DNA of 24,083 bases from positions 99,470-123,552 of the forward strand of contig JAWQFJ010028296.1 of the NCBI GenBank assembly GCA_034096865.1. The letters are read 5' to 3'. The stretch comes from Theodoxus fluviatilis. Its lineage: Eukaryota > Mollusca > Gastropoda > Cycloneritida > Neritidae. Position numbers and translations under genes: made by a program. Below, piece after piece: positions 1-10,900 of this stretch (within the stretch, counting starts at the first letter, position 1; each line of letters opens with the position of its first letter). The notes under the pieces were generated by a model. The model saw only the letters and a program-made list of their open reading frames with translations. It was not told the origin of the DNA and did not search any database.

Positions 1-612
1 AAACACACAACAGAAGGTAAAGTTCTTGGTCTTTCATTAAATCAAAGACATATTAAAATGTAGACATATGTAACAAGATACATGATATAACAAAAAGCAC
101 TATTTTTTTAATACTTTAATGTCATGTAAGGCATAGGAGGTTAAAAAAAAGTAGTTACAGGAGGGACCAGTAGCTGAAATGTGTGCTTTTTATCTTTTTC
201 CCCACGCCAATTCTCTTTGTTTCAATGTCTTTGTTTTGTTTTAACCAGTGACCACAAACTTTACCTCACATTTTCTGTTTAGTCAAAAACCACTGTCATT
301 GAACATTCATCCAGCTTCCGACAATGGAACTGTTACCACACAGTTCTCCTGATGATGAAAGACAACAATTCTTCTGGCTTTCCTACAGGACAAAATCAAC
401 ACATTATAAGACACCAAGTAATAAGTATGATGACATTTTTAGATGAAATTTTCAGAGCTTCATCAGATCAAAAATTGGTATGGCGCAGAAAATTAGACAT
501 AAAAGGTTACAATGACTTGATGAATAACTTATGTATTAGGCACAAAAAAAAAGATATGATCAACTTTTTTTCCTCAACCCTGAACTTTTTTTCTGACCGT
601 GCAAAAAAAACA
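1..612. other. AT-rich intron, nothing identified
   Basis: Expected to be KIF9 intron 9 sequence. A plus-strand open frame at 352-666 runs into the next repeat and shows no recognisable domain. No minus-strand exon with KIF9 stalk character was found. Confidence 0.4.
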
Positions 613-1467
613 ACAAGAAGGGCAATGCCCATACGACTCACATGCTTGACCTTGACCTTTATATGATCTTGACCTTCAGGTGACCTTCAAGGTCAAGGTC
701 AAACAACTAAACCTAACAATGACATCATACACTAAGAAATGCTTTACACATTTTTCCTACCAAAATACATGTGACCTTGACCCAAGGTCAAGGTCATCCA
801 AGGTCATGCAACACAAAGCTGTTAATTCAAGACATAGGAAGCAAAATGGTGCTTATTGGCACTTTCTACCATGAGATATGGTCACTTTTAGTGGTTCACT
901 ACCCCATTTTGGTCACATTTCATAAGGGTCAAAGTGACCTTGACCTTGATGATATGTGACCAAATGTGTCTCATGATGAAAGAATAACATGTGCCCCACA
1001 TAATTATTAAGTTTGAAACAGTTATCTTCCATAGCTCAGGGTCAGGGTCACTTCAAAATATGTATACAATCCAACTTTGAAGAGCTCCTGTGACCTTGAC
1101 CTTAAAGCAAGGTCAACCAAACTGGTATCAAAAGATAGGGATTACTTTGCCCTATATACCATATATAGGTCAGGTATCCAATCTCAAAAACTTCAGAGAA
1201 AATTGAGAAAATGTGAAAATGACTGTTTTTTAGACAACATTTATGGCCCCTGCGACCTTGACCTTGAAGCAAGGTTAAGTCACTATGTATGTTTTTTGAG
1301 GCCTTGTCATCATACACCATCATGCCACATTTGGTATTGATAGACTTAATAGTCTCCGAGAAAAATCCAACGTTAAAGTTTTCGAACGCCAGCACCGGAC
1401 GCCCGGACGCCCGGACGGACGAAAAGGGTGAGTACATAGACTCACTTTTGCTTCGCATGTGAGTCAA
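613..1467 (+). mobile_element. 850-bp TGACCTTGA-rich element, copy A
   Basis: Begins ACAAGAAGGGCAATGCCC, then GACTCACATGC, and ends with a GACTCAC...GTGAGTC hairpin and GCATGTGAGTCAA. The body holds many TGACCTTGA/TCAAGGTCA motifs. A GC-rich GGACGCCCG short tandem lies at about 1389-1419. AACAAC occurs on both sides (607-612 region and just after GAGTC), a possible target duplication. No coding capacity. Confidence 0.8.
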
Positions 1468-1722
1468 CAACCAGAACAAGAAATTGATAGTAAACAACAA
1501 ACTGCATGCTGTCCCATCTTCCCTGCCCTATGAGCACTCAGGGAATCCAATATTAAAGTTTAAAAGAGTGTTTTCAGGGAGAGAGATTTTGGCTTATGTT
1601 CGATCTGGCCTCTTCTAAAGAGAGAGACAGAGAGGAAAAAAAAGATCAGGCCGACCTGTCAACCATTTTTTGTTTTTGGTTTTTGCAGTTAAATTAACCA
1701 TTACTTTTTTTCCTCAGCAGAA

Positions 1723-2914
1723 ACAAGAAGGGCAAAGCCAATACGACTCACATGCTTGACCTTGACCTTTACATGACCTTGAACTTTACATGACTTTGAC
1801 CTCCAGGTGACCTTCAAGGTCAAGGTCAAGGTCAAACAACTAAACCTAACAATGACATCATACATTAAGAACTGCTTCACACATTTTTCCTACCAAAACG
1901 CATGTGACCTTGACCCAAGGTCAAGGTCATCCAAGGTCATGCAACACAAAACTGTTAATTCAAGACATAGGAAGCACAATGGTGCTTATTGGCACTTTCT
2001 ACCATGAGATATGGTCACTTTTAGTGGTTCACTACCCTATTTTAGTCACATTTCATAAAGGTCAAAGTGACCTTGACCTTGATGATATGTGACCAAATGT
2101 GTCTCATGATAAAAGTATAACATGTGTACTACAGTGTTGTGAAGTTTGGAAGAGTTATCTTTCATAGTTCAGGGTCAAGGTCACTTCAAAATATGTATAC
2201 AATCAAACTTTGAAGAGCTTCTGTGACCTTGACCTTGAGGCAAGGTCAAGTCACTACGTATTTTTTGTGAGGCCTTGTCATCCTACACTATCATGCCAAA
2301 TTGGGTGTTGATAGACTTAATAGTCTCCGAGAAAAATCCAACGTTAAAGTTTTTTACGGATTACAGGACGCCCAGACGCCCAGACGCCCGGACGCCCGGA
2401 TGGACGCCCGGACGGACAACACGGGTGACCTAGTATGAAAGTATAACATGTGTACTACAATGTTGTGAAGTTTGGAAGATTAATCTTACATAGTTCAGGG
2501 TCAAGGTCACTTCAAAAAATATGTTTACAGTCCAACTTTAAAGAGCTCCTGTGACCTTGACCTTGAAGCAAGGTCAATCAAACTGGTATCAAAAGATAGG
2601 GATTACTTTGCCCTATATACCATATATAGGTCAGGTATCCAATCTCACAAACTTCAGTCAAAAATTGGGAAAATTTGAAAAATGGCTGTTTTTTAGACGG
2701 CCCCTGCGACCTTGACCTTGAAGCAAGGTCAAGTCACTATGTATGTTTTTGTACGCCTTGTCATCATACACCATCATACCAAATTGGGTGTTGATAGACT
2801 TAATAGTGTCCAAGAAAAATCCTACGTAAAAGTTTGTACGGACGCCCGGACGCCCGGACGGACGAAACGGGTGAGTACATAGACTCACTTTTGCTTCGCA
2901 TGTGAGTCAAAAAA
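1723..2914 (+). mobile_element. 850-bp TGACCTTGA-rich element, copy B, rearranged
   Basis: Same termini as the other copies but 1192 bp long. The middle-to-end portion is present twice: 2107-2428 and 2437-2912. The first pass lacks about 170 bp lying between the two TGACCTTGACCTTGAAGCAAGGTC motifs found in intact copies, and it also lacks the terminal hairpin. The join at about 2429-2440 runs from the GC-rich tract straight back to the internal sequence ATGAAAGTATAACATG. Confidence 0.8.
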
Positions 2915-3721
2915 CCATGGCTGAACAATGATCACATTGATGAACCAAAGACTAGCAAGGAACTTATCTGATGGAAAAGAATCCAACCATCTGGAAAGTC
3001 CTACAGCCTAACCTATATGCCACAACAAACTAGTAACCACATCCGTTTATTTTCATACTTGACAATACTCACATGGAAAACCCTATACTAGGGGAGTGGG
3101 TGAGGTGGGGTGGGGGGAGGGAGGAGGAGAGAAGGTGTAGACAGTGAGTTTGTAGAGCTAGCATTAGAACCAAGAAACTGGAGTGCCCTCCCTTGGTTGA
3201 CACAGATCGCCAGTGGCACACGCAGACTGCAACACACGTCTCACTTATCCTTTGTGCCTAAACGCACATAACACCAACAGAACACAACACAGAAGGACAG
3301 GACAGAACCAACCCCCTCCCCCAAAAAAACCCAACAAAACAAACAACAACAAACAAACAAAAAACCTGAAATAAAAGTGTCTTAAACTCCCATAAAAAGT
3401 TAATTGTGTCCGTTATTTTATGCAGGGTACAAACCTGCACATTTCTGGAGGGTTAAAGACACTGAATAAAAGGTTAATCATATTTGTGACCACACATGAA
3501 AGTCAGTTCAACAGTTTTCAGACCAAACACTGGACTATGTCACACATAAACTTTCCTGGGCCTCACATTACTGTAAGATATTCCAAAGTTCCTCTATGAA
3601 CATGCTGTTTTCCCAGAACATGCATAAATGAATTCATAACATTGTGGTTGAAAATGAAACTACTCATGCATGGTCACATCAGATTTGCATTATGCAAATA
3701 TGAAAAACCAGCACTCCTTAC
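2915..3721. other. Intron 9 proximal part
   Basis: Single-copy sequence with a G-rich stretch at 3090-3131 (GGGG, GGG, GGGG, GGGGGG, GGG runs; G-quadruplex candidate on the plus strand), A/C-rich low-complexity DNA at 3311-3365, and an octamer palindrome at 3683-3699. No exon seen. Confidence 0.5.
3683..3699. promoter_or_regulatory. Palindromic paired octamer motif
   Basis: ATTTGCATTATGCAAAT is a perfect inverted pair of the POU octamer ATGCAAAT with one central base. It lies 22 bp beyond the exon 9 donor, inside intron 9. It could be chance in AT-rich DNA. Confidence 0.35.
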
Positions 3722-3790
3722 CAATGTGTCATGCATGGTCAGTTCCATCTTCAGGTGACTGATTTCCTTCTGCAGTTTCTTCACCAACAG
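3722..3790 (-). CDS. KIF9: KIF9 exon 9, start of stalk (residues 357-379)
   Basis: 23 codons, [20 protein letters not shown] then DTL. Acceptor TTTCAG|, donor TTG|GTAAGG, phase 0. It matches the short coiled-coil (ERMVKNLEKELALLKQELA in human KIF9) that follows the motor. Leu/Lys/Glu spacing is compatible with a coiled coil. The next coding exon was not found down to position 1 and probably lies beyond the window edge. Confidence 0.85.
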
Positions 3791-4929
3791 CTGAAAGACA
3801 CAGGACACCAGTGTAGGAACACAAATGTATCTGTGGCAAGAGGACCAAAGATGTTACATGAGAAAGATGAGTACGGCCTTAAGAAGCCTTCATGAAATAA
3901 AATTAGAATGGAAAAGAGTAGTTTCCCTTGCAGTTGTGTGGGTCCTTAGTATGGCTCCTGGGAGCAAAGCACATTTCATCACGAAAAGACATTACAGATC
4001 ACCAAAACTGTATTAAGATGACATTTGAAATGTCTAAATATCTTATGTACAGATCTCATCCCTGTCAATAACAGTGTATATATGCATCATGAATGAGCGC
4101 GGGACATTTTCATCTGTGATCTAAATGGAGATAATAAAGCGTTTTCAACTTACTGTTTTCCATCTTTGGGGAACAGAAAAAATTATTTACCGGTACAAGT
4201 GTGCTTGTAGTGAGCATGAGTAAGAAATTGTGTTGCAAGAGACACATGACCACCCCTCTAAGAAAAGGTAATTCTAAACACTAATCCTCACAGATTTAGG
4301 TTAAGTTTCATGTCTTTCTATGCAATTCTTTGGGTAGACTAAAAGGTGACAGATGAAACAGAAAAACAAAACAATGAAGCAAGAATTAAAATGGCTTTGA
4401 TTGATGGACACACCAATTTACAAACTTTAAAATCTATATTCAAACATCTTCTTCAAGCATGGAATAGAGCATGGATGGAGTAGAAGTAGGAATGAACGGC
4501 TGAATGGCTGGATGGACAAATTCTATTGGTCAGTCACTACGTTTGTCGTCAGGTGCCGGTAAAGGCTTAATGGAATGACCTGCTGATCAGTGAGTAAACT
4601 TTAAAGCAAAATGAGTCCCACGTATGAGTGATGAGTTGCTACATATATTATCCATGATAGTATGTATTTATTTTTGTAATCCACCATTTTCATGCCAAGC
4701 ATGCTTAAAGCAAGGACATTTCAGATATTCAATTTTGGATATTTCTAGAACAATACAATAACCTCCATCTTAAAGACCACACCTCATGCTAAGATTCTTG
4801 CACATGGCGGAACACTTACTGCTGGGTCGTACACCTCATTCTTGGCAGGCTCGCTGGAGACACACATCATGCGCATAGCAAACCGAAGCGTGGACACCTG
4901 CAAGAATTAAGGGCAGACTGTCGATAATT

Positions 4930-4999
<70 letters not shown>

Positions 5000-7900
5000 C
5001 GATGATGATGATGATGATGATGTCAGTGCTTTTTAATAAAATGAGTTTAGCTTGTAGCACGGTGCATCTGCCCAAAACTTTTTTTAAAATTCCAAGCTAC
5101 ATCAACGTCCCCTCAGTGTGAATACATGGTATTTCCCCATGAATGCTAAGTTATTCTTTTAATTTTCTCTGCAGTCAAAGGAAGACAAATGGTCACACAA
5201 TGCTTCTGCCCAAAAACTAATTTTTATTTCAAGCTACATCAACATCCCTTCAGTGAGAATACACAACACCTCTTCATTAATACTTCATTAATAATTTAAT
5301 TTTTCTTTTAATTCAAGCATCACTAAATAAAGATGAAATGCCAAACAATACATCTGCCCAAAACTTGAGTTTACCAGCAAAGTGAGTGAGACATCCGATG
5401 GTCTTCAAAGCAAGAGCCCCCATTAACAAGCGTTAAATCCCTTAACCCTTTTTTGACTGGTAACAATAATAACAATTATTCTCACTTAGGTTGTGCATCC
5501 AACCAGCACAAAAACATAAACACCATGGATGGAACCAATAATAATTTATCTGTTGTATCATAAAGTGTCATGATGACTGAAGCTCAAACAAGAGAGTTAT
5601 TGACATTTTTCTCAAACCACCCAAGATTTTGCTTGCAACTAATGAACTATTGTTTTGAATTGGGGATGTCAGTCAGAAAAGGGTTAACTTTCTGACATTT
5701 TCGGGGGTAGGGGGGGGGGGGGGGGGGGGAGGGAGAAACCATCATTATGTCAGTTTAATGTTTTGGTTACTTTTAAAGTGCTCACAGTCTACCTGTGATA
5801 CGTTTGCATAAATTATGCCAATTAGCTTTCCAATATGGCTGCCAATACAGCACATTTTTGCATTTTCTAAACATGATACCAGTAAAGGAGCTAATGATAG
5901 AAAATTGTAATTTTGTACAGAAGTAAAGTACACAGGGTAGCATGTCCTGACCCAAAATAAAGACAGCTACCCTGAACAATTCATTTTAGCACAATTTCAC
6001 ATCCGAACTTATATTAATTGAGTCACTAGTTACCTATTCAAGATCCTGTAACTTTGACAAATAGGAAGATAAAGTTTTTATTATGGGTCATCCCATGAAG
6101 CTGGCTATGAACCAAATATGCCAAGTTTCAAGGAAGTCAAACTTCATAGCATAGAGATAAGATATCTGAAATCTAACACACAGTGGTGAAAACCTGGAAA
6201 CTGAGAGCATTGCATTTAAAGTTCTCATTCCTCATTTTAACAGCTGGCAGTTGCAGTCTTCCAGCCAAATTGTTACGATAGAATATTTATTTCCCCCCAA
6301 AAACCAAGCATAGTCATATTCTGCATTGAATTTACTACAAAGTAATATGAAAAACATTTTTCAGGCACATTTCACCAAAATTACTTTGTTTTACTGGATG
6401 CAACAACAACATTAAGGACAACTCACCGTTTCCTCCAGCTGGTCCCGCTCACCCCACATATTGGCCACGAGGAGTGTGGAGCAGTTGCCCCCAATGGAAT
6501 CCTTCAAGTAGTGGGTAAGCTTGGACTGCCGGAAGGGAATGTGGTCACGGTATCGGTCAGCCAGAGCCACGATGACCTGCTCCAGGAAGGTCAAGGACTT
6601 GTTGATGTAGGTCGCCTCCTGCTGCGTCTTGCCCTCAGACTGCAAGTAGACAGTTGGTCATTTCGCAATGAGGGTTGTTGGGGAAAAAAAAATTGAAGAG
6701 TTACCGATGGTTGCATATTAGTTTGAAGTATTATTGAAGAGCCACTGATTAACCCTTGCCATGGTAGTCATGGACAATGCTGCGAGGTGGGGACAGGGCC
6801 AACCCTGCTATTTGCAGCATATGCCATGAGTGACGAGAGGGGAAAGTTGTGAAATGCGCTTTTAAAAAAGTACAGACAAGAAGGGCAAAGCCCATACGAC
6901 TCACATGTTTGACCTTGACCTTTACATGACATTGACCTTCAGGTGACCTTCAAGGTCAAGGTCAAACAACTAAACCTACCAATGACATCATACACTAAGA
7001 GCTGCTTTACACATTTTTCCTACCAAAATACACGTGACCTTGACCCAAGGTCAAGGTCATCCAAGGTCATGCAACACAAAGCTGTTAATTCAAGACATAG
7101 GAAGCACAATGGTACTTATTGGCACTTTCTATCATGAGATATGGTCACTTTTAGTGGTTCACTACCCCATTTTGGTCACATTTCATAAGGGTCAAAGTGA
7201 CCTTGACCTTGATGATATGTGACCAAATGTGTCTCATGATGAAAGAATAACATGTGCCCCACATAATTATTAAGTTTGAAACAGTTATCTTCTATAGTTC
7301 AGGGTCAAGGTCACTTCAAAATATGTATACAATCCAACTTTGAAGAGCTCCTTGACCTTGAAGCAAGGTCAACCAAACTGGTATCAAAAGATAGGCATTA
7401 CTTTGCAATATATACCATATATAGGTGAGGTATTCAATCTTAAAAACTTCAGAGAAATTTGAGAAAATGTAAAAAATGGCTGTTTTTTAGACAAAATTTA
7501 TGGCCCCTGCGACCTTGACCTTGAAGCAAGGTCAAGTCACTATGTATGTTTTTTGAGGCCTTGTCATCATACACCATCATGCCAAATTTGGTGTTGATAG
7601 ACTTTATAGTCTCAGAGAAAAATCCAACGTTAAAGTTTTCGGACGCCCGGACGCCTGGACGGACGAAACGGGTGAGTACATAGACTCACTTTTGCTTCGC
7701 ATGTGAGTCAAAAAAGCAAGCATTGACAGTTTCTTAAAACAATGACATGGTTTTGTTCTTAGTTAAATTGTGAGTACCTTAGGTATAGGTTTTGCTATAT
7801 TTTGTTGGATAGATTGTGAGTACCTTAGGTATAGGTTTTGCTATATTTTGTTGGATAGATTGTGAGTACCTTAGGTATAGGTTTTGCTATATTTTGTTGG

Positions 7901-10900
7901 ATAGATTGTGAGTACCTTAGGTATAGGCCTTGCTATATTTTGTTGGATAGATTGTGAGTACCTTAGGTATAGGTTTTGCTATATTTTGTTGGATAGATTG
8001 TGAGTACCTTAGGTATAGGTTTTGCTATATTTTGTTGGATAGATTGTGAGTACCTTAGGTATAGGTTTTGCTATATTTTGTTGGATAGATTGTGAGTACC
8101 TTAGGTATAGGTTTTGCTATATTTTGTTGGATAGATTGTGAGTACCTTAGGTATAGGTTTTGCTATATTTTGTTGGATAGATTGTGAGTACCTTAGGTAT
8201 AGGCCTTGCTATATTTTGTTGGATAGATTGTGAGTACCTTAGGTATAGGTTTTGATATATTTTGTTGGATAGATTGTGAGTACCTTAGGTATAGGTTTTG
8301 CTATATTTTGTTGGGTAGATTGTGAGTACCTTAGGTATAGGTCTTGCTATATTTTGTTGGATAGATTGTGAGTACCTTAGGTATAGGTCTTGCTATATTT
8401 TGTTGGATAGATTGTGAGTACCTTAGGTATAGGCCTTGCTATATTTTGTTGGATAGATTGTGAGTACCTTAGGTAAAGGCCTTGCTATATTTTGTTGGAT
8501 AGATTGTGAGTACCTTAGGTATAGGCCTTGCTATATTTTGTTGGATAGATTGTGAGTACCTTAGGTATAGGTTTTGATATATTTTGTTGGATAGATTGTG
8601 AGTACCTTAGGTATAGGTTTTGATATATTTTGTTGGATAGATTGTGAGTACCTTAGGTATAGGTTTTGCTATATTTTGTTGGATAGATTGTGAGTACCTT
8701 AGGTATAGGCCTTGCTATATTTTGTTGGATAGATTGTGAGTACCTTAGGTATAGGTTTTGCTATATTTTGTTGGATAGATTGTGAGAACCTTAGGTATAG
8801 GTTTTGCTATATTTTGTTGGATAGATTGTGAGTACCTTAGGTATAGGTTTTGATATATTTTGTTGGATAGATTGTGAGTACCTTAGGTATAGGTCTTGCT
8901 ATATTTTGTTGGATAGATTGTGAGTACCTTAGGTATAGGTTTTGCTATATTTTGTTGGATAGATTGTGAGTACCTTAGGTATAGGTTTTGCTATATTTTG
9001 TTGGATAGATTGTGAGTACCTTAGGTATAGGTCTTGCTATATTTTGTTGGATAGATTGTGAGTACCTTAGGTATAGGTTTTGATATATTTTGTTGGATAG
9101 ATTGTGAGTAACTTAGGTATAGGTCTTGCTATATTTTGTTGGATAGATTGTGAGTACCTTAGGTATAGGCCTTGCTATATTTTGTTGGATAGATTGTGAG
9201 TACCTTAGGTATAGGTCTTGCTATATTTTGTTGGATAGATTGTGAGTACCTTAGGTATAGGTTTTGATATATATTTTGTTGGATAGATTGTGAGTAACTT
9301 AGGTATAGGTCTTGCTATATTTTGTTGGATAGATTGTGAGTACCTTAGGTATAGGCCTTGCTATATTTTGTTGGATAGATTGTGAGTACCTTAGGTATAG
9401 GCCTTGCTATATTTTGTTGGGTAGATTGAAGGGTATGTGCAAAAGAAAAGGGTAGGAAGGAGTCTCATCCTTGAAACAGTTTTTCAGTAGCGCCTACAGT
9501 CCCAATTATGATGCCAGGGAAAGGGTTACGGCAGTAACACTCATATCTTTCTAAGGAGAAGCCAAGTGGGCTTGTCCAAGGAGAGGGGTGTGAGAAAGAC
9601 AGCCACGCTGGCGGGAAACACATTCTGGCGGGCCATAATATCTGACTGACTGCATATTTATGATTTTGTTTTATAATCTTCAGATTCTTTTGTCATTCTG
9701 CGTGTGAATCACTGCAAAGTCACTGTGGATTAACTGATCAAGATGGTTGATTTTGTCGCCTGCTTGCTTGTGTGGCCTGCCAGCTTGGCTTTCTTTCCCA
9801 CACCCCTCTCCTCGGACAAGTCCACTAGTGTGACCCTTCTCTGGAAGCATTTCCGAAAACTTTTGCAAAGGCTGGCGAGTAGTGCATTTGAAATCCAAAA
9901 TTCTGTCATTGGGGAACAAATGAGAAAAACATAACATCATATATTTGTAATTGTATCTGACTGTTCCACCACTGTTGTCAACACTGATCCATAATCCAAG
10001 CAAGCTGCCTGAAACTGGGACTCAATGTGACCAAAACTCATTAGAGCAAAAGCCCCATGGTGACCACTGAGAAGCCCACAACTTGAATTTCCGTAATACA
10101 CAAATCTTGGATTGATGGATGGATGGATGGATGGATGGATGGATGGATGGATGGATGGATGGATGGTTGGATGGATGGATGGATGGATGGATGGATGGAT
10201 GGATGGATGGATGGATGGATGGATGGATGGATGGATGGATGGATGGATGGATGGATGGAGTTTTACGGCCTATCCGCCTTTGTAGGCTATGTAGGGCCAT
10301 TAAGCAAGAAAATCCCTAGAACAGTGTAGAGTAAACGCAAATCAAGTCACGGTGTCCCTAGTTATTCCCATCTTACAAATTGAGTAGGGAGACGAGGTGG
10401 GTCAATTCTTGCCCTGAACCCACGGGGGGAACAAATCTGTAATTCACATAATTCATTTCACAGATGTTGGGACCTTCTGCAGCAAAATACAAAGGAACAA
10501 TACAAAGGATCCCCACAGGTTTTCACACACAATCAAAACATCATGTAGCACTGATATGTACGGTAGGCATCGAGTTGGTGAAATTTAGTGCGTATGCAGG
10601 ACATACATCTGTGGAGCACGGTGTGTCATTTTCCAGGTCACTGCATCAGGGATGCACAGCTGTGTGTAGTGTGAGACACTGGCAATGAATTCCAAATATA
10701 GACTTAGCATACATATAATGTCCCATACTGCCTTTCTTCACTATGTGCTATACATACAGATCAACATGGCTGTCAGCTGAACTCCACTAGCTCCTTGCCA
10801 CAATTCCACCTCAGGCTCAATGTTATAAATATAGCTGTCATTTGACAGCCTTCGGGCAGTATTTCCTGATTTTCATCACATGGTCACTAAATTTAGAACA

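Noticed and set aside
352..666. 104-codon plus-strand open frame near the left edge
   Set aside because: No recognisable domain, runs into repeat copy A, lies in presumed intron and has no splice or promoter support.
680..959. Recurring plus-strand open frames in the 850-bp repeats (also at 1807, 6943, 17105 and 21390) with nearly the same 60-65 residue proteins
   Set aside because: They repeat only because the element repeats. Their composition follows the TGACCTT motif, lengths are short, copies do not extend each other, and no domain is recognisable.
1..3721. Search for KIF9 exon 10 on the minus strand
   Set aside because: No stretch with family stalk sequence (for example a TYDP motif) and flanking splice sites was found by eye. 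Most of the region is repeat copies A and B.
3664..3742. CATGCATGGTCA repeated in intron 9 and in exon 9
   Set aside because: A 12-bp match built around a simple palindrome, likely chance. No functional reading could be supported.
6748..6875. TTAACCCTTGCCATGG at 6748, resembling a piggyBac-like end
   Set aside because: No matching inverted partner was found before repeat copy C, so at most it is a broken end.
7769..9426. CRISPR-like appearance of regularly spaced repeats
   Set aside because: Whole 46-bp units are near-identical with no variable spacers, and the context is an animal intron. It is a minisatellite.
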